Notes: generated from the sequence alone by a model not told the origin. Positions 46,102 through 60,500 are shown, numbered from the stretch's first letter. The stretch: DNA of 64,000 nt from Ehretia macrophylla (GCA_037974665.1 CM075783.1:17454762-17518761); one strand, 5' to 3'. Numbers and translations are program-made.

Positions 46102-48479
46102 TGTGAAACCCCACTTTCTTGCTTATCTCGTTTTACGTGCTATACCTCGTTTTTCGTGCATATGACCAGTTTATGTGCTATAGGACCTAGAAAGTTATAA
46201 TTTTGATTTCAATACTCCTAATACGTGCTAAATGTGCATTCATGAAATTTTCATCAAAAACGGAGTCAGAAATTTTATCGTCGATTTTCAGTGAATAGTG
46301 TTTTCGAAACACGTCCGCTATAATTTTGAAACTGGTCTTTTTAACCCTTCTAGACCTAGTCCACGGACTTTAATAGACCTGTGTTTGATGAAAATGGTTT
46401 TAAAATCGGCTTAAGAATTTATTAGGGTTTTTACACCGACTTTTGCGAAAATCGAGTTTTAAGCCGACTCGGGTGAAATTGTTGGATTGTAAAACTTCTT
46501 GTCATCTAAAAATAATCCACTTGAGATATCTTGGGGGCTTGCATAATTATTTTTAACTTGGTGAGCAATAAAATGCAATTAAAGTCATTAAAAACACAAA
46601 AATACCTATTTAAACTAACTTTGACCTTGCATTTTTTAATTGACCAAACTTTAAATTATATACTATCACCTACACACACTCACACAACACAAAACAAACT
46701 CCACAAACACACACATTGCCGTGAGAAAGAGGGAGAAAAAGAGAAGAGAAAACTCAAGCTTTTCAATCCAATTTTTCAAAGAAAAACCTAGTTTTTGTCC
46801 GTAGAACTTCGCACCGACTTGGATTCTGCTTGTTGGGCACGCATAGCACGCATTCCTAGGCTTATATCGCATCTAAGGTGAGAGAAAAATTCTAGATCTC
46901 AAAATGTCATTTTTGTGTTTTTGCGTATAAATGAAGATTGAACCGTTAGAATTGAAATCTGATGATAGATTATTGCTCCTTGCATGCTAGGGATCATTAT
47001 ATACTAATACTACGAATTTCTGTCGGATGTAGCATAATTTTTATTTTCCGGGTATTTAATTTTGAATAAAATGTTCAAAGTTGATTTAATTGAGTTGTGT
47101 TGATCGAAATCGATTGCCGTCAATTTCTAAATACTTGATAATTACGTGTTAGCGCTGTTGTAATGCCGAATTTTCGATTACATTGTTCGTGTGAAAATCC
47201 GGAAAATCCAGCCATGACATCTTAGGATTTTAGGGTTATCGGGCATGATTTGGAGGTGTTATGGTGGATTTCCGAGAGGGCTAATGTAGTAGGTTGAATG
47301 GGTGAGTGATAGGAACTGATTTGGCAATGTTTGGATTAGTAGATTGTAAGTTATGAATTTTAGAAGTTTAGGTTGTCATTCTTTAATTTCTTGAACGATG
47401 CCTTTAGATGGTTGGGTAGTGTTCGAGTGATGAATGGTGAGTTGTTGATGAGTAATTTAGAGTTTAATTTTGTATATTATGCATGTCCGGTTAGATGGCC
47501 TACTTTGTCATCTAACTACGTTGTTTGTTGTTTAATTTAATATTGATGTTATATTGATGTTATTGATTAATTATTATTGAATGCAGGAATCGGGCACTCT
47601 TGTTGCTGATCTCCCAATTGATTGATTGATTGATTGATGATTGATGATTATGGAGTCTTGGTATGTGTGTGCCACCTCTCGGGCAGCGTCGGGCTGTCGG
47701 GTTGATAACGGCATGACTGCCATAGGCTACCCCCAGCTCGCATGATGGAGGTGTCATGGAGGGAGGGGCTAGTGAGGTACCTCGGGTGCGTGAGTAATGG
47801 GGAGTTATAAGAAGAACGGTTGAGATCGTGATGGCGTTTGGAGCTACACCAAATAGAGTATCCTTATTGATTGGTTATATAGTTATGTGATGATAGCATT
47901 ATTTATGTTGTTGTGTGTTTACTTGCTCAAAGGACTAAATCCAAGGAGCGTAGTGAATACTGTCGAGATCTATCGGATCCTCACTGGGCTTATGTATATA
48001 AGCTCACTCTCTATTATTGCATGTTTTCAGGTGTACTTTCACAAGATTACGGGTACGTGCCTCCTGAAGAGGAGAATGTGGAAAACGTGCCTTTCGTGGA
48101 TGAGTCATATGTCCCTGAGTCTTATCCATGATTCTATGTTATTAAACGTCATGTATATTAGCTTAATAGACTTTTATATGCTTTACGGTTAAGTTGTTAG
48201 ATGGGTCTCAACTTATTTTTGAAATGTATAATAAAGTTGAGGTATTGTATGTTATGTTGGAACGGAGGCAGATAACGAAGACTGATTATTGTATACTACG
48301 GTTATGTTGTATGTTGTTATGCTGTTAAGGAGTTGTTGTATGTATGGTTATGGAATTTTGAATGTTTAATGTTATTTTCGAGGTTGGTTTAGAACCTCGG
48401 TAATCTATTTACTGTCGTTACTGCCGAAATTCCGTTGCGTCCTGACTGATCGTAGGTGGGGTCGAGTTGGGGCGTGACA
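46102..48479 (+). repeat. Tekay 5' LTR
   Basis: 2378 bp, TGTGAAACCCC to GGGGCGTGACA. It contains a CA-rich tract (46668-46710), a GA-rich tract, and an ATTGATTGATTG run near 47617. Adjacent PBS begins 8 bp inside. Confidence 0.95.
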
Positions 48480-48486
48480 GTTTAAG

Positions 48487-48498
48487 TGGTATCAGAGC
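48487..48498 (+). other. Tekay primer-binding site
   Basis: TGGTATCAGAGC, the initiator tRNA-Met type, 7 bp after the 5' LTR. Confidence 0.9.
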
Positions 48499-48748
48499 TC
48501 ATGTTAGTTGTCAGCCGGGGTATTCTCGGAATGTGGGTAATGGTCTTAGCATGGAATATGTATGAAAAGAAAGAAAAGTGAAATATGTGATAATATGATT
48601 AAGTGATAAGTGATTATATGATTAAAGTGCTTATGTGATTATGTGATCAATTTGTTTATGTGTTTTATATGAGTTTGTTATTTATGTGTTAATAGTTGTT
48701 TATAACCTGTCTACGTGCTATAACTGTGCTAACTCTTTGATTAGTAGA

Positions 48749-51700
48749 ATGGCCGGTCGACCGAGAACCAGAGGTAGGCCTGAGATGGTTGATGAGACTC
48801 CGAGTAACGTGGCACCGGGCCGTGACGGGGGTGATGACCGATTAGGAGCAGCTATGGAGCGGATTGCAGAGTTAGTGGCTAGTCAGGCACAGTTATTAGC
48901 AGGGCAGGCTGCCCAGAATCAGGCTATGCAGGCTCAGCTTCTGAATATTCAGGGTGGTAACCACGGGCGTGGTACCCTGAAGGAGTTTTTAGGATATCAC
49001 CCACCGAGATTTCAGGGGGAGCCGGATGATAGGAAGGCGGAGGCATGGATTAGCAAGTTGGAGAAGATTTATGATCCACTTGACTATACTGATGAGCAGA
49101 AAGTCTCTTTTGCCGTGTATTTGTTAGATGACGAGGCAGAGGAGTGGTGGCGCACGGTAAGGACTAGCTGGGCGGCACAGGGTATTCCTTATGTTTGGGG
49201 TACCTTTCTGATGGCTTTCCGAGCAAAGTATGTCCCGAGGATTTGCAGGGAACGGAGAGAGGCCGAGTTTCTAGCCTTGGTCCAGGGAGATGCTACAGTG
49301 GCTCAATATGAGGCCACATTTACTCGATTGTCCCGGTATGCACCGGAGTATGTGGCAGACGAGGAGCGGAGGACTCGCAGGTTTATGTTGGGGTTGCGGC
49401 CCGAGATTCAGGATGTGATGGCTCTGAATCGATATGATATTTTCACTGAGGCTTTTGATGCAGCTTCTAGGTTAGAGAAGAGGAAAGGGGATCAGATTGT
49501 CTCCAGTCAGCCTAGTAAGAGGCCGTATCAGCCACAGGGCCAGCAGGTTATATATAGGCCTCCAGTACAGCAGGTTGTCTACAGGCCACCAGCCCAGCAG
49601 GGTTCTTATAGGCCACAGGGTCAGCAGAGTTACTATCGGCCTCAGTTTCAGCAGAGGCCATATCAGGTTCAGACTCAGTATAGGCCAGCCCAGTCTCAGG
49701 GTCAGTATAGGCCTAGTGTGGTGAGACCTCAGCAGCAGGCTGTATCAGCTGCTTCATCAGCTTCTGGTTATTCTAGGGGCAGTGTTAGTGCCACATCATC
49801 GCAGTGTAATTACTGCAAGCGCCCAGGGCATGTAGAGTCCGACTGCAGGGTAAAGGCAGGGACATGTTTGGGTTGTGGTAGCAGCGAGCATAGGGCGAAG
49901 GATTGCCCTAAATATGCGAGGACTGAGGGTCGAGCAGCGACTCAGGGTTACCAGGGTAGGCCTACGGGCAGTGTACCACAGCAGCAACGGGTTCAGGCTC
50001 GGGCTTATGCAGTTGACTTAGAGGAGATGCCTGAGGAGACTGCAGTTGTGGAAGGTAACTTCCTTATACTTGATCAACTTGTTAAAGTGTTGATTGATTC
50101 TGGTGCTACGCATTCTTTCATTACTCCTGCTTGTGTGCAACGTGTTAAATTGCAACCTGAAAGATTGCCTTATGTGGTTGAAATTAGTACCTTTTTGACT
50201 GATAAGTATGTTACTGGCTTAGTATGTAAGGATTGTATAATACATGTTAAGGGGCATAATTTTCCTTCGGACCTTATTTTATTTCCTATCCGGGGGTATG
50301 ATGTTATCTTGGGTATGGATTGGCTTTCTAAGTATGATGCCCAGTTGAACTGTAGAACCAAGGTAGTACTGTTTCGTTTGCCAGATCAGCCAGTAGTTGA
50401 GGTAGCGGGTAACCGGGGTGCTAAGACGAGTTTTGTTATCTCAGCAACTAAAGCCGTTAAGTTGGTGAGTAAGGGGTGTTCGGGTTATCTAGCTTATTTG
50501 ATCAACAAGCCATCTGATAAGCTACAGCTAGAGGAAGTCCCTATTATCCGGGAATATCCTAATGTATTTCCCGAGGAGTTGCCAGGGTTGCCGCCTGAGA
50601 GGGATATAGAGTTTGTGATTAATCTTGTTCCCGGTACTCAACCTATTTCTAAATCGGCGTACCGGATGGCACCAGCTGAGTTGAAGGAGTTGAAGACTCA
50701 GTTACAGGAGTTATTGAAGAAAGGATTCATTCAACAGAGTTCTTCACCTTGGGAAGCTCCAGTCTTATTTGTGAAGAAGAAGGATGGTACTTTGAGGTTA
50801 TGTATAGATTACCGTGGTTTGAATCAGGTGACAATCAAGAATAAATATCCTTTGCCACTGATTGATGAGTTGTTTGATCAACTTCAGGGAGCCAAAGTCT
50901 ACTCTAAGTTTGATTTGAGGCAGGGGCAGCTTCGGATTCGTACGGAGGATGTTCCGAAGTCTGCCTTCAGAACTCGGTACGGGCATTATGAGTTTGTTGT
51001 TATGCCCTTTGGTTTGACTAATGCACCGGCAGCATTCATGGATCTTATGCATCGAGTTTTTCAGCCGTACTTGGACCAGTTCGTGGTGATTTTTATTGAT
51101 GATATCTTGGTCTATTCTAAATCTGAATCGGAGCACGAGCAACATCTACGGCTTGTATTAGAGAAGTTGCAGGAGCATCAGTTGTTTGCCAAGTTCAGCA
51201 AATGTGAATTTTGGCTGCAACGGATTTCTTTTCTTGGCCATGTTATTACGCAGAGCGGTATTTCTGTAGATCCCACTAAGATTGAATCGGTGATGTCTTG
51301 GAAGCGGCCAGAGAGTGTTACTGATGTCCGTAGTTTTCTTGGCTTGGCGGGTTATTACCGTAGGTTTGTCAAGGACTTCTCAAAGATTGCGGGGCCACTA
51401 TCTAAGTTGACTCAGAAACGGACTATCTTTAATTGGGACGAGAAGTGTGAGAGTGGATTTCAGGAGTTGAAAAAGAGGTTGACTACCGCTCCAGTACTTG
51501 CTCTACCAGAGGGGACCGATAATATGGTCATTTACAGTGATGCGTCCAAGGAGGGCTTGGGATGTGTTCTTATGCAGGATGGCCGAGTTATTGCCTATGC
51601 TTCTCGAAAGTTGAAGCCTTATGAGGTGAATTATCCTACTCATGATCTTGAGTTGGCAGCAGTTGTCTTCGCACTGAAAAAGTGGCGTCATTATCTGTGG

Positions 51701-53566
51701 GGCAGTAAGTTCGAGATTTTCACTGATCATAAGAGTCTAAAGTATTTATTCTCACAGAAAGAGTTGAATATGCGCCAGCGGAGGTGGATGGAGCTTGTTG
51801 GAGGGTATAATGGTTCTTTCAATTATCTGCCTGGCAAGGCAAATGTTGTAGCATATGCTCTTAGTAGGAAGGCAAGTATTTCTTGTTTAGCTGTCAAGAA
51901 GTGGGAAGTTCTGGAGGAATTCACTTATTGGAGACCAGAGTTGACTCAGGTTGGCGTGATGTGTTCACATCTCCGTATTCAGCCTTTATTGTTGTCTCAG
52001 ATCAGGGAAGCTCAGCAGCTTGATGTTAACCTTCAGAAGATCAAGGATCAGATTTCGGATGATCAGTCTGACTTTAAAGTGCATGAGGATGGTATTCTTC
52101 GGTTTCGGAACAGGGTTTGTGTTCCCGATGAACCGGGCTTGAGACGAGGTATTCTGGAGGAAGCTCATAATTCTAAATATACTATTCATCCCGGTGGAAC
52201 CAAGATGTATCGGGATTTGAAACAGCATTACTGGTGGAACAACATGAAGAGGGAGGTTGCTCAGTTTGTGTCTAGATGTTTGACTTGTCAGAGGGTGAAA
52301 GCCGAGCATCAACGACCTGCAGGGTTGCTTCAGCCGTTGGCTATACCAGAGTGGAAATGGGAGCATATTACGATGGACTTCGTCACTGGTTTGCCTAGAT
52401 CACCGAGGGGTAATGATGCAGTTTGGGTTGTCGTGGATCGTTTGACGAAGACAGCTCATTTTATTGCAATGAGGATGGGAGATGAGGTTACAAAGTTGAC
52501 GGATCTTTATCTGGATCAGATTGTTAGACTTCACGGGATTCCATCTAGTATTGTCTCTGATCGAGATCCTCGATTTACTTCTCGTTTGTGGGAGAAACTT
52601 CAGGAGACCTTAGGTACTCAGTTGAACTTCAGTACCGCGTATCATCCACAGACCGACGGTCAGTCTGAGCGGACTATTCAGATTGTGGAAGATATGCTTA
52701 GGGCTTGTGTTCTGGACTTCGGGAAGAACTGGGAGAAACATCTACCACTTACCGAGTTTGCCTATAACAATAGTTATCAAACTACTATTGGGATGGCACA
52801 TTTTGCAGCTTTTTACGGTCATAAGTGCCGTTCACCTTTATATTGGGACGAGGTAGGAGAGATGAAGACTATTGATCCGACTATCATGCCAGAATTTCTT
52901 GAGAAGATCGAGAATGTTCAGTTGATCAGTCAGAGAATGCTTACGGCGCAGAGTAGATTCAAGAGTTATGCTGATAAGCGTCGTCGAGACTTGGAGTTTG
53001 CAGTTGGAGATCGGGTTTTCTTGAGATTGTCTCCTCGAAAGGGGTTTGTTCGTTATGGTAAAGGTGGTAAGCTGAGTCCGAGATTTGTTGGACCGTTTGA
53101 GATTACTGGCAGGGTTGGTAAGTTGGCATATCGGTTGGCTTTACCGGAGAACTTCTCTAATGTCCACGATGTGTTTCACGTGTCTAATTTGCGGAAATAC
53201 AATCCGGATCCTTCTCATATTCTTGAGCCAGAGCCGTTACAGCTTCGAGAGAATTTGACTTATGACGAGCGTCCGATTCGTATTCTAGATCAGATGGACC
53301 GAGAGTTGAGGTCGAAGAGGATTCCGATGGTTAAGGTGTTGTGGAAGCATCACGGCATTGAGGAAGCTACGTGGGAGAGACGAGATCAGATGCAGCAGCA
53401 ATACCCAGATCTTTTCTGTACATCATGTAAGAATTTCGAGGGCGAAATTTCTATAAGGGGGGGAGAATGTGAAACCCCACTTTCTTGCTTATCTCGTTTT
53501 ACGTGCTATACCTCGTTTTTCATGCATATGACCAGTTTATGTGTTATAGGACCTAGAAAGTTATAA
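48749..53566 (+). CDS. Tekay/Del gag-pol polyprotein
   Basis: A single frame of about 1605 residues from the ATG at 48749 ([13 protein letters not shown]); the frame is open a little farther upstream, but this Met fits the family start. Parts in order: gag (about residues 70-260), a Gln/Pro/Tyr-rich linker, two CCHC knuckles (about 350-385), aspartic protease ([10 protein letters not shown], about 445), reverse transcriptase (about 620-800), RNase H (about 925-1040), integrase zinc-binding and core (about 1140-1330), and a chromodomain-like C-terminal end (about 1505-1560). In this lineage the chromodomain is thought to guide integration into heterochromatin. The frame runs through the polypurine tract into the 3' LTR before its stop. 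It is the only long open frame in the window. Confidence 0.93.
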   Translation: MAGRPRTRGRPEMVDETPSNVAPGRDGGDDRLGAAMERIAELVASQAQLLAGQAAQNQAMQAQLLNIQGGNHGRGTLKEFLGYHPPRFQGEPDDRKAEAWISKLEKIYDPLDYTDEQKVSFAVYLLDDEAEEWWRTVRTSWAAQGIPYVWGTFLMAFRAKYVPRICRERREAEFLALVQGDATVAQYEATFTRLSRYAPEYVADEERRTRRFMLGLRPEIQDVMALNRYDIFTEAFDAASRLEKRKGDQIVSSQPSKRPYQPQGQQVIYRPPVQQVVYRPPAQQGSYRPQGQQSYYRPQFQQRPYQVQTQYRPAQSQGQYRPSVVRPQQQAVSAASSASGYSRGSVSATSSQCNYCKRPGHVESDCRVKAGTCLGCGSSEHRAKDCPKYARTEGRAATQGYQGRPTGSVPQQQRVQARAYAVDLEEMPEETAVVEGNFLILDQLVKVLIDSGATHSFITPACVQRVKLQPERLPYVVEISTFLTDKYVTGLVCKDCIIHVKGHNFPSDLILFPIRGYDVILGMDWLSKYDAQLNCRTKVVLFRLPDQPVVEVAGNRGAKTSFVISATKAVKLVSKGCSGYLAYLINKPSDKLQLEEVPIIREYPNVFPEELPGLPPERDIEFVINLVPGTQPISKSAYRMAPAELKELKTQLQELLKKGFIQQSSSPWEAPVLFVKKKDGTLRLCIDYRGLNQVTIKNKYPLPLIDELFDQLQGAKVYSKFDLRQGQLRIRTEDVPKSAFRTRYGHYEFVVMPFGLTNAPAAFMDLMHRVFQPYLDQFVVIFIDDILVYSKSESEHEQHLRLVLEKLQEHQLFAKFSKCEFWLQRISFLGHVITQSGISVDPTKIESVMSWKRPESVTDVRSFLGLAGYYRRFVKDFSKIAGPLSKLTQKRTIFNWDEKCESGFQELKKRLTTAPVLALPEGTDNMVIYSDASKEGLGCVLMQDGRVIAYASRKLKPYEVNYPTHDLELAAVVFALKKWRHYLWGSKFEIFTDHKSLKYLFSQKELNMRQRRWMELVGGYNGSFNYLPGKANVVAYALSRKASISCLAVKKWEVLEEFTYWRPELTQVGVMCSHLRIQPLLLSQIREAQQLDVNLQKIKDQISDDQSDFKVHEDGILRFRNRVCVPDEPGLRRGILEEAHNSKYTIHPGGTKMYRDLKQHYWWNNMKREVAQFVSRCLTCQRVKAEHQRPAGLLQPLAIPEWKWEHITMDFVTGLPRSPRGNDAVWVVVDRLTKTAHFIAMRMGDEVTKLTDLYLDQIVRLHGIPSSIVSDRDPRFTSRLWEKLQETLGTQLNFSTAYHPQTDGQSERTIQIVEDMLRACVLDFGKNWEKHLPLTEFAYNNSYQTTIGMAHFAAFYGHKCRSPLYWDEVGEMKTIDPTIMPEFLEKIENVQLISQRMLTAQSRFKSYADKRRRDLEFAVGDRVFLRLSPRKGFVRYGKGGKLSPRFVGPFEITGRVGKLAYRLALPENFSNVHDVFHVSNLRKYNPDPSHILEPEPLQLRENLTYDERPIRILDQMDRELRSKRIPMVKVLWKHHGIEEATWERRDQMQQQYPDLFCTSCKNFEGEISIRGGECETPLSCLSRFTCYTSFFMHMTSLCVIGPRKL
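53453..53467 (+). other. Tekay polypurine tract
   Basis: AAGGGGGGGAGAA-type purine run directly before the 3' LTR; it primes plus-strand synthesis in LTR elements. Confidence 0.85.
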
Positions 53567-55849
53567 TTTTGATTTCAATACTCCTAATACGTGCTAAATG
53601 TGCATTCATGAAATTTTCATAAAAAACGGAGTCAGGAATTTTATCGTCGATTTTTAGTGAATAGTGTTTTCGAAACACGTCCGCTATAATTTTGAAACTG
53701 GTCTTTTTAACCCTTCTAGACCTAGTCCACGGACTTTAATAGACCTGTGTTTGATGAAAATGGTTTTAAAATCGGCTTAAGAATTTATTAGGGTTTTTAT
53801 ACCGACTTTTGCAAAAATCGAGTTTTAAGCCGACTCGGGTGAAATTGTTGGATTGTAAAACTTCTTGTCACCTAAAAATAATCCACTTGAGATATCTTGG
53901 GGGGGGGGGTTGCATAATTATTTTTAACTTGGTGAGCAATAAAATGCAATTAAAGTCATTAAAACACAAAAATACCTATTTAAACTAACTTTGACCTTGC
54001 ATTTTTTAATTGACCAAGCTTTAAATTATATACTATCACCTACACACACTCACACAACACAAAACACAATCCACAAACACACACATTGCCGTGAGAAAGA
54101 GGGAGAAAAAGAGAAGAGAAAACTCAAGCTTTTCAATCCAATTTTTCAAAGAAAAACCTAGTTTTTGTCCGTAGAACTTCGCACCGACTTGGATTCTGCT
54201 TGTTGGGCACGCATAGCACGCATTCCTAGGCTTATATCGCATCTAAGGTGAGAGAAAAATTCTAGATCTCAAAATGTCATTTTTGTGTTTTTGCGTATAA
54301 ATGAAGATTGAACCGTTAGAATTGAAATTTGATGATAGATTATTGCTCCTTGCATGCTAGGGATCATTATATACTAATACTACGAATTTCTGTCGGATGT
54401 AGCATAATTTTTATTTTCCGGGTATTTAATTTTGAATAAAATGTTCAAAGTTGATTTAATTGAGTTGTGTTGATCGAAATCGATTGCCGTCGATTTCTAA
54501 ATACTTGATAATTACGTGTTAGCGCTGTTGTAATGCCGAATTTTTGATTACATTGTTCGTGTGAAAATCCGGAAAATCCAGCCATGACATCTTAGGATTT
54601 TAGGGTTATCGGGCATGATTTGGAGGTGTTATGGTGGATTTCCGAGAGGGCTAATGTAGTAGGTTGAATGGGTGAGTGATAGGAACTGATTTGGCAATGT
54701 TTGGATTAGTAGATTGTAAGTTATGAATTTTAGAAGTTTAGGTTGTCATTCTTTAATTTCTTGAACGATGCCTTTAGATGGTTGGGTAGTGTTCGAGTGA
54801 TGAATGGTGAGTTGTTGATGAGTAATTTAGAGTTTAATTTTGTATATTATGCATGTCCGGTTAGATGGCCTACTTTGTCATCTAACTACGTTGTTTGTTG
54901 TTTAATTTAATATTGATGTTATATTGATGTTATTGATTAATTATTATTGAATGCGGGAATCGGGCACTCTTGTTGCTGATCTCCCAATTGATTGATTGAT
55001 TGATTGATGATTGATGATTATGGAGTCTTGGTATGTGTGTGCCACATCTCGGGCAGCGTCGGGCTGTCGGGTTGATAACGGCATGACTGCCATAGGCTAC
55101 CCCCAGCTCGCATGATGGAGGTGTCATGGAGGGAGGGGCTAGTGAGGTACCTCGGGTGCGTGAGTAATGGGGAGTTATAAGAAGAACGGTTGAGATCGTG
55201 ATGGCGTTTGGAGCTACACCAAATAGAGTATCCTTATTGATTGGTTATATAGTTATGTGATGATAGCATTATTTATGTTGTTGTGTGTTTACTTGCTCAA
55301 AGGACTAAATCCAAGGAGCGTAGTGAATACTGTCGAGATCTATCGGATCCTCACTGGGCTTATGTATATAAGCTCACTCTCTATTATTGCATGTTTTCAG
55401 GTGTACTTTCACAAGATTACGGGTACGTGCCTCCTGAAGAGGAGAATGTGAAAAACGTGCCTTTCGTGGATGAGTCATATGTCCCTGAGTCTTATCCATG
55501 ATTCTATGTTATTAAACGTCATGTATATTAGCTTAATAGACTTTTATATGCTTTACGGTTAAGTTGTTAGATGGGTCTCAACTTATTTTTGAAATGTATA
55601 ATAAAGTTGAGGTATTGTATGTTATGTTGGAACGGAGGCAGATAACGAAGACTGATTATTGTATACTACGGTTATGTTGTATGTTGTTATGCTGTTAAGG
55701 AGTTGTTGTATGTATGGTTATGGAATTTTGAATGTTTAATGTTATTTACGAGGTTGGTTTAGAACCTCGGTAATCTATTTACTGTCGTTACTGCCGAAAT
55801 TCCGTTGCGTCCTGACTGATCGTAGGTGGGGTCGAGTTGGGGCGTGACA
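53468..55849 (+). repeat. Tekay 3' LTR
   Basis: 2382 bp, nearly identical to 46102-48479. A longer G run near 53901-53910 is one of the few indels between the two. Confidence 0.95.
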
Positions 55850-56796
55850 GCTAATACTAGCATTCATGGAACTACTCTTTCTCTTGATTCACTAGATGGC
55901 AAGTAATTATCTCTAATTCAATTGAGCATTCACACATAACCACCATCATCACCATTAAGCTTGTTACTACCTAAAATTGCTCATTATTCACTAGAACCAA
56001 TCATCAAGGCATCTTAAACCTGTAGCAAGATAAGTTGAAATTCTAGTCTACATTGGCTTGAATTTGCTTCTTTGGTTACCAGCATAATTGTTCTCCAAAA
56101 ATTTGGAAACTCCACAAAAATGTAGCTCATTGAATGTGGATAGGTTAAGCCTCAAACAGATCTCAATTCGGAGTTATATTCAATGAGATATGGCCTCTAC
56201 AAAATCATCACGCAATCTGCCCTTCACCAGCATGAGAATCCAAATGCTACTGTAAAGGCCCAATAACTACCCCTTAACGACATAATTAAATCTTGAGACA
56301 AAAAGATAAATTGTTCCCATAGGTCTTGGCTACAATATATCCAAAATTCAGCCATTTTTTACAACGTTTGCTAGGTCAAACTGTCTCTGTAATCTAGTCG
56401 CGTAACCTGTCAGAAAATTCAGAATCTTGCACTACTCATGTTTTAGCTATTTCTTGCTTCCTTGGCATACTACCATTATTTCTCACTATATATATGATGT
56501 ACACCACTCTCTTTGACATATATACAAACACTTGGTCTTCAACAATTAACCAAAGAAGCCAACTTCAACTACAACTAAAGGCTAGCAATTCATGCATTAG
56601 AAAGCTACCACAACATTTCATACACTAAATACCTCATTAAACATGCATTACAAGCTTCATGTTCACTTATCTACACATGGCATACATGTATATACAACAA
56701 AATATCAGCCAAGGATGCAAGCATAGATGAATCCTCACCTTAAGTTAAAGAATTTGCACACAAACAAGCTCAAAATTACCTTTTCTTCCTTCCTTT

Positions 56797-56945
56797 CTTC
56801 TTCTTCTTCTTCTTCTTCTTCTTCTTCTTTTTTTTCTTCTTTTTTTTCTTCTTCTTCTTTCTTGTATGTGTTTAAACGTGTTGTGTGTGTGTGTGTGTGT
56901 TTTATTTTTGTGTGTGTTTTGTGTGCTTGTGTGTGTTGTAGTATA
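56797..56945. repeat. (CTT)n and (GT)n tracts in the solo LTR
   Basis: A (CTT)n-rich tract at 56797-56865 and a (GT)n-rich tract at 56880-56940. Equivalent GA/CA tracts occur in the other LTRs of this group (43620-43760, 46668-46750), so the arrangement is a family feature rather than a chance microsatellite. Frames read through it on both strands are artefacts. Confidence 0.8.
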
Positions 56946-57541
56946 TTAGTAGGTGTAAATTTTAAAAAAAGGCCCAAATGACCAACATGCCCTTCTACTA
57001 AATGTTATTAACTAGTTTGCCATTCCAGTTTAATTCTAACTAATTTAGTTGCTCCAATTCCTAATTATCTACGTTAATTATTTTCTACAATTACTACGAT
57101 TTTCCAAAGTGTTTGGGAAGTCCCGAAATTGCACGTAAAATGAGAATTATGCACATTAACCAATTAAATGTGCCTACTTACATAAAAAAAAAGCATTTAT
57201 ATTGATGCAATACATGTTAATAGATGAAATTTCTTGTTAAATTAGATGTATGCACATAGTTTGAGATAAATGCACGTTAAATGAAATAGATGCACATAAT
57301 CCAAAAATATGATATTTTATGCAAACGAATATACGTCAATAATTAAAGTAGACATATAAATATATGCACATCAATAAAATAATTATATGGACGGGTCAGG
57401 GTATTACAATTTGACTTAGGCTAATTACATATACTTATACATATACTCCATATACAATACATACATGCAATTTACTTATCAAAACAAAAGCAAAAATTCC
57501 CAAAATACACCCGAAACCCGATGGCCCTAGGAGAGAAAAAG

Positions 57542-60500
57542 TGTGACGACCCAGACCTAGCATATAGCATACAATACATATTTGCATATATTTATATGGT
57601 ACTTTAAAAGTTTATTTATGATTAAGTGAATAACTTAATTTAATTCATTCATTAATAGTACTATCTATTATATTTTCGAAATACATATGAATAGAGTTTA
57701 GTAAAATTAAATAAGGTAACTATTTTAATATTATAATTATTAGAATTTATTATTTTGTATTTAAATGCTAGATTCCATTATTTTTCATTAATTGTTTAAA
57801 TAACCCGAGCCCGAACATGAAACTTTTTTTTTTTCTAAATTCTATATTTTTTCCTTAATACTTGCTATTTTAGATGCATACATCCATTGAGTTTGCGTGC
57901 ATATTATATCGGGATCAACGAGAAAAAAATATGTAAGTGAACGTAATGAATAGTAAAAATTTTCAGCAATTTTTCACTTAGAATACTTGACCCATTTGGC
58001 ATAAAACTTGATTCATATGCATTAATTTAACCCACAACTAAACCCATAAACCCATATATCATTTATTATACACTTATAATAGCTAAAAATGCTCAAAATA
58101 AGCCAAAAATTCCTAAAAATAACCAAAAAAATCCTATTACGGGAATATTTTTTTTTTTTTTTTACAAATTTTGCTCAATTTGATCTTCCAAACTCTTCTA
58201 AAGGATTTCAAACCATCAAAAAGCTTCTCCTTTGCTCCTACATCTTTAATTTGGTGAGGGAGTTACATAATTTTTATGTTTTAAGTTTATGTCAATTGTT
58301 TAAAATTCTTGAATTGTTGATTGTAGCTATGTTAATTGTTATTGATGCTTGCTATACAATATATAAAGCCTATAGAACTCTCTTTTATAGCTTGATAACA
58401 ATCTCTATGGTTGAAAGCTTGATTTGCACAAAGAATATGATGAATAGTGATGAAATTTAGGGTTTTGATATAAGTTGTTATTTAGAGTGAATTGATGCTT
58501 CTTTTAGGTGCTCTAGACATTAATGAAACTAGTTAGAAGCTCAAGTGAAGTTAAATTGCCCAAATTTGAGTTAAAATACAAAATTAGCTAACTTTTAAAA
58601 GGGGGTTTTTTCATGAAATGCAATCTGGGCACGTTTGGACTTTAGATTAGGTATCCTTGGGGCATGGAAGCACTTTTGGTGCTTTCATTGCTTTAAATTG
58701 GAGTTCAGATAGGGTAGTTATAGTTAAAACCTACTCGGGGCCTTCCCGATCTTTTTTCTCCAAAGCGGGTTTTCAGAACTTGGATGGGTGACTTTTGGTA
58801 TTCTTAGGAGCGTGGTACGATTATAGGATTGTGGCCTTAAATTTCGTATAGAAGAAGAATTGTATAGTTATCAAAGGGAAAAATGTGAGAAATAGATGCT
58901 TTTGTGCTTGCATGAGTTTGTAGATGCTTGATATGTGTCAAAATGCTTGTCTAAGTTATATTCAAGTTAGTTAAAGAGTTTCGTGAAAAAGTATGATAAT
59001 TGTCCTTTTTGTTTATATGGTTACTTAGGACACATGTTAAGTTAAAGCATATTTAGGTGGCATTTTGTTAAAGATGGAATTCTAATAGATATTGTATGCT
59101 AAATGAGTGGAACTATAAATTAACTAACATGATGGATAATTTATAAATGTGTAGTTAATTTTCTTCGTTAGATTAAAGAGTTGTTTTAGAGTTATTCGTA
59201 TGATTGCTGAGGCTATGTGGCAATATGAGATACGCAAGTGATTATATATATAACCTCTATTTTTGTGGATTGAGTTAAGCAATAGTTAAGTTAGAAATTA
59301 ATATAGTTAATTGTTAAAATGCTAAACTTATATGAACACGCGACGGTACATGTCCAAGCTAGTTCGAGGAGGTTGGAGTAATCGGAGCTATTTTCTTGCA
59401 TATTTAGTTGGATCCAAGGTGAGGGATTCATCTTATGTGGCAATATAATTGGTTATTTATTTTATAACTAGTATGGATATCATGTTACTAATAGGTATTT
59501 GAATAATTATAGTTAAATTTCCAATATTTTGTTTGGTTTGCTTATTAGCTATTTTGTTAGGAATGAGTTATTCTTCATAATATTGCTATATTTGATTGTT
59601 GGTTGGGTTATATATGTTGTTCGGGTGGGGTTAACCTACTTTACTATCCTCCCTATTTGATATCAGTTTAATTCTCGTGATTCGTTCGTATTTGATATTT
59701 AGGGTTGCGCAACCTTTTCGGGCATGGTAGTGTCAAGTAACATAGGCGGTATCGGGCTTGCCGTGCTCCTTCGGCTACGATGGTTTCTTAGTCCCTTTCT
59801 CACTGAGGCATACTCCCCTACCCTAGAGGCTTGCTTCACCTCGTTGGGGCATACAGACCTACCTCGGGAGATATAGGTCGTAGGATTGGGGTAGATCTGA
59901 TACCCTATTTGGAGGAATAAGGGGTTTACTGACATTTGTTTAAAGATCATGGTTCATGGTTCATGGATTGAGACTTCATGGAATCGTATCCTTTTTAAAT
60001 ATGTGATACTTGATTATTAAGTGTTATTCAGTCTCTTGTTACTTGAAATATGGTTATATATTTTACATGATACCTGTGTGTTAGTTATATTTGGGTACTA
60101 TAGTTCAGGTACTTGTGTGTTATCTCGTTTTGTGTACTTGCGTAGTTGCTAGTTCGTTTGCTCGTGTGTTATCTTGGCTTGTATACTTGTGTGCTTTATA
60201 GTTCGTGTGCTTGCGTGATGTCTAGACTAGGGTGTATGCGTGTTATCTAGTCTTGTGTACTTGTGTGTGATCTTGATACTATTTGCATTGTAGGAGACCT
60301 TATGGAGACTCCCCGTTATATGACATCTCCCTCACTGGGCATACGTGGTTAGTATGCTAATTCATCGCCCTAACATGTTTTAGGCATAGCAGAGATTAAT
60401 AGCACGAGTTCCGAGATTAGCTGTGAAGTTGAGTTAACTAGCATGTTATCGGTAGCATATATAAATTAAATGTGAAGTTTATCTTGTAATAAAGTCTGTG

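Larger units (their letters stand above)
46102..55849 (+). mobile_element. Tekay/Del chromovirus, looks whole
   Basis: A 9.75-kb Ty3/gypsy element with two LTRs, primer site, one long gag-pol frame and a polypurine tract, flanked by a perfect GCTAA duplication (46097-46101 and 55850-55854). By eye the LTRs differ at about 20 positions plus a few small indels over 2.38 kb, near 1%. At a commonly used plant rate (1.3e-8 per site per year) that suggests a few hundred thousand years. The C-terminal chromodomain-like segment and single polyprotein place it in the Tekay/Del lineage. Confidence 0.93.
44133..57408 (-). mobile_element. Solo LTR, Tekay/Del-like, containing a whole Tekay element
   Basis: On the minus strand it starts TGTAATACCCTGACCC (57408) and ends GATCGGGGTGTTACA (44133). 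The target duplication ATTTG is perfect at 44128-44132 and 57409-57413. Excluding the inserted element it is about 3.5 kb. A stem-loop lies at 44949-45008. With no primer site or coding region of its own it is a solo LTR. It was in place before the Tekay element inserted. Confidence 0.85.

Noticed and set aside
47560-48192. Short frames found twice, here and at 54930-55501
   Set aside because: They lie in the two Tekay LTRs and recur only because LTRs are repeated.
49497-49724. Plus-strand frame of Ser/Arg/Ile-rich repeats
   Set aside because: Alternative frame of the Gln/Pro/Tyr-rich linker of the Tekay polyprotein.
56727-56981. Ser-rich and Cys/Val-rich frame on plus strand and Glu-rich frame on minus strand
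   Set aside because: Simple (CTT)n and (GT)n tracts within a solo LTR.
58735-58825. GGATGGGTGAC with upstream GCGGG, suggestive of the 3' half of 5S rRNA
   Set aside because: The rest of the 5S sequence is absent and the segment is shared, with changes, by the related LTR at 61490-61560.
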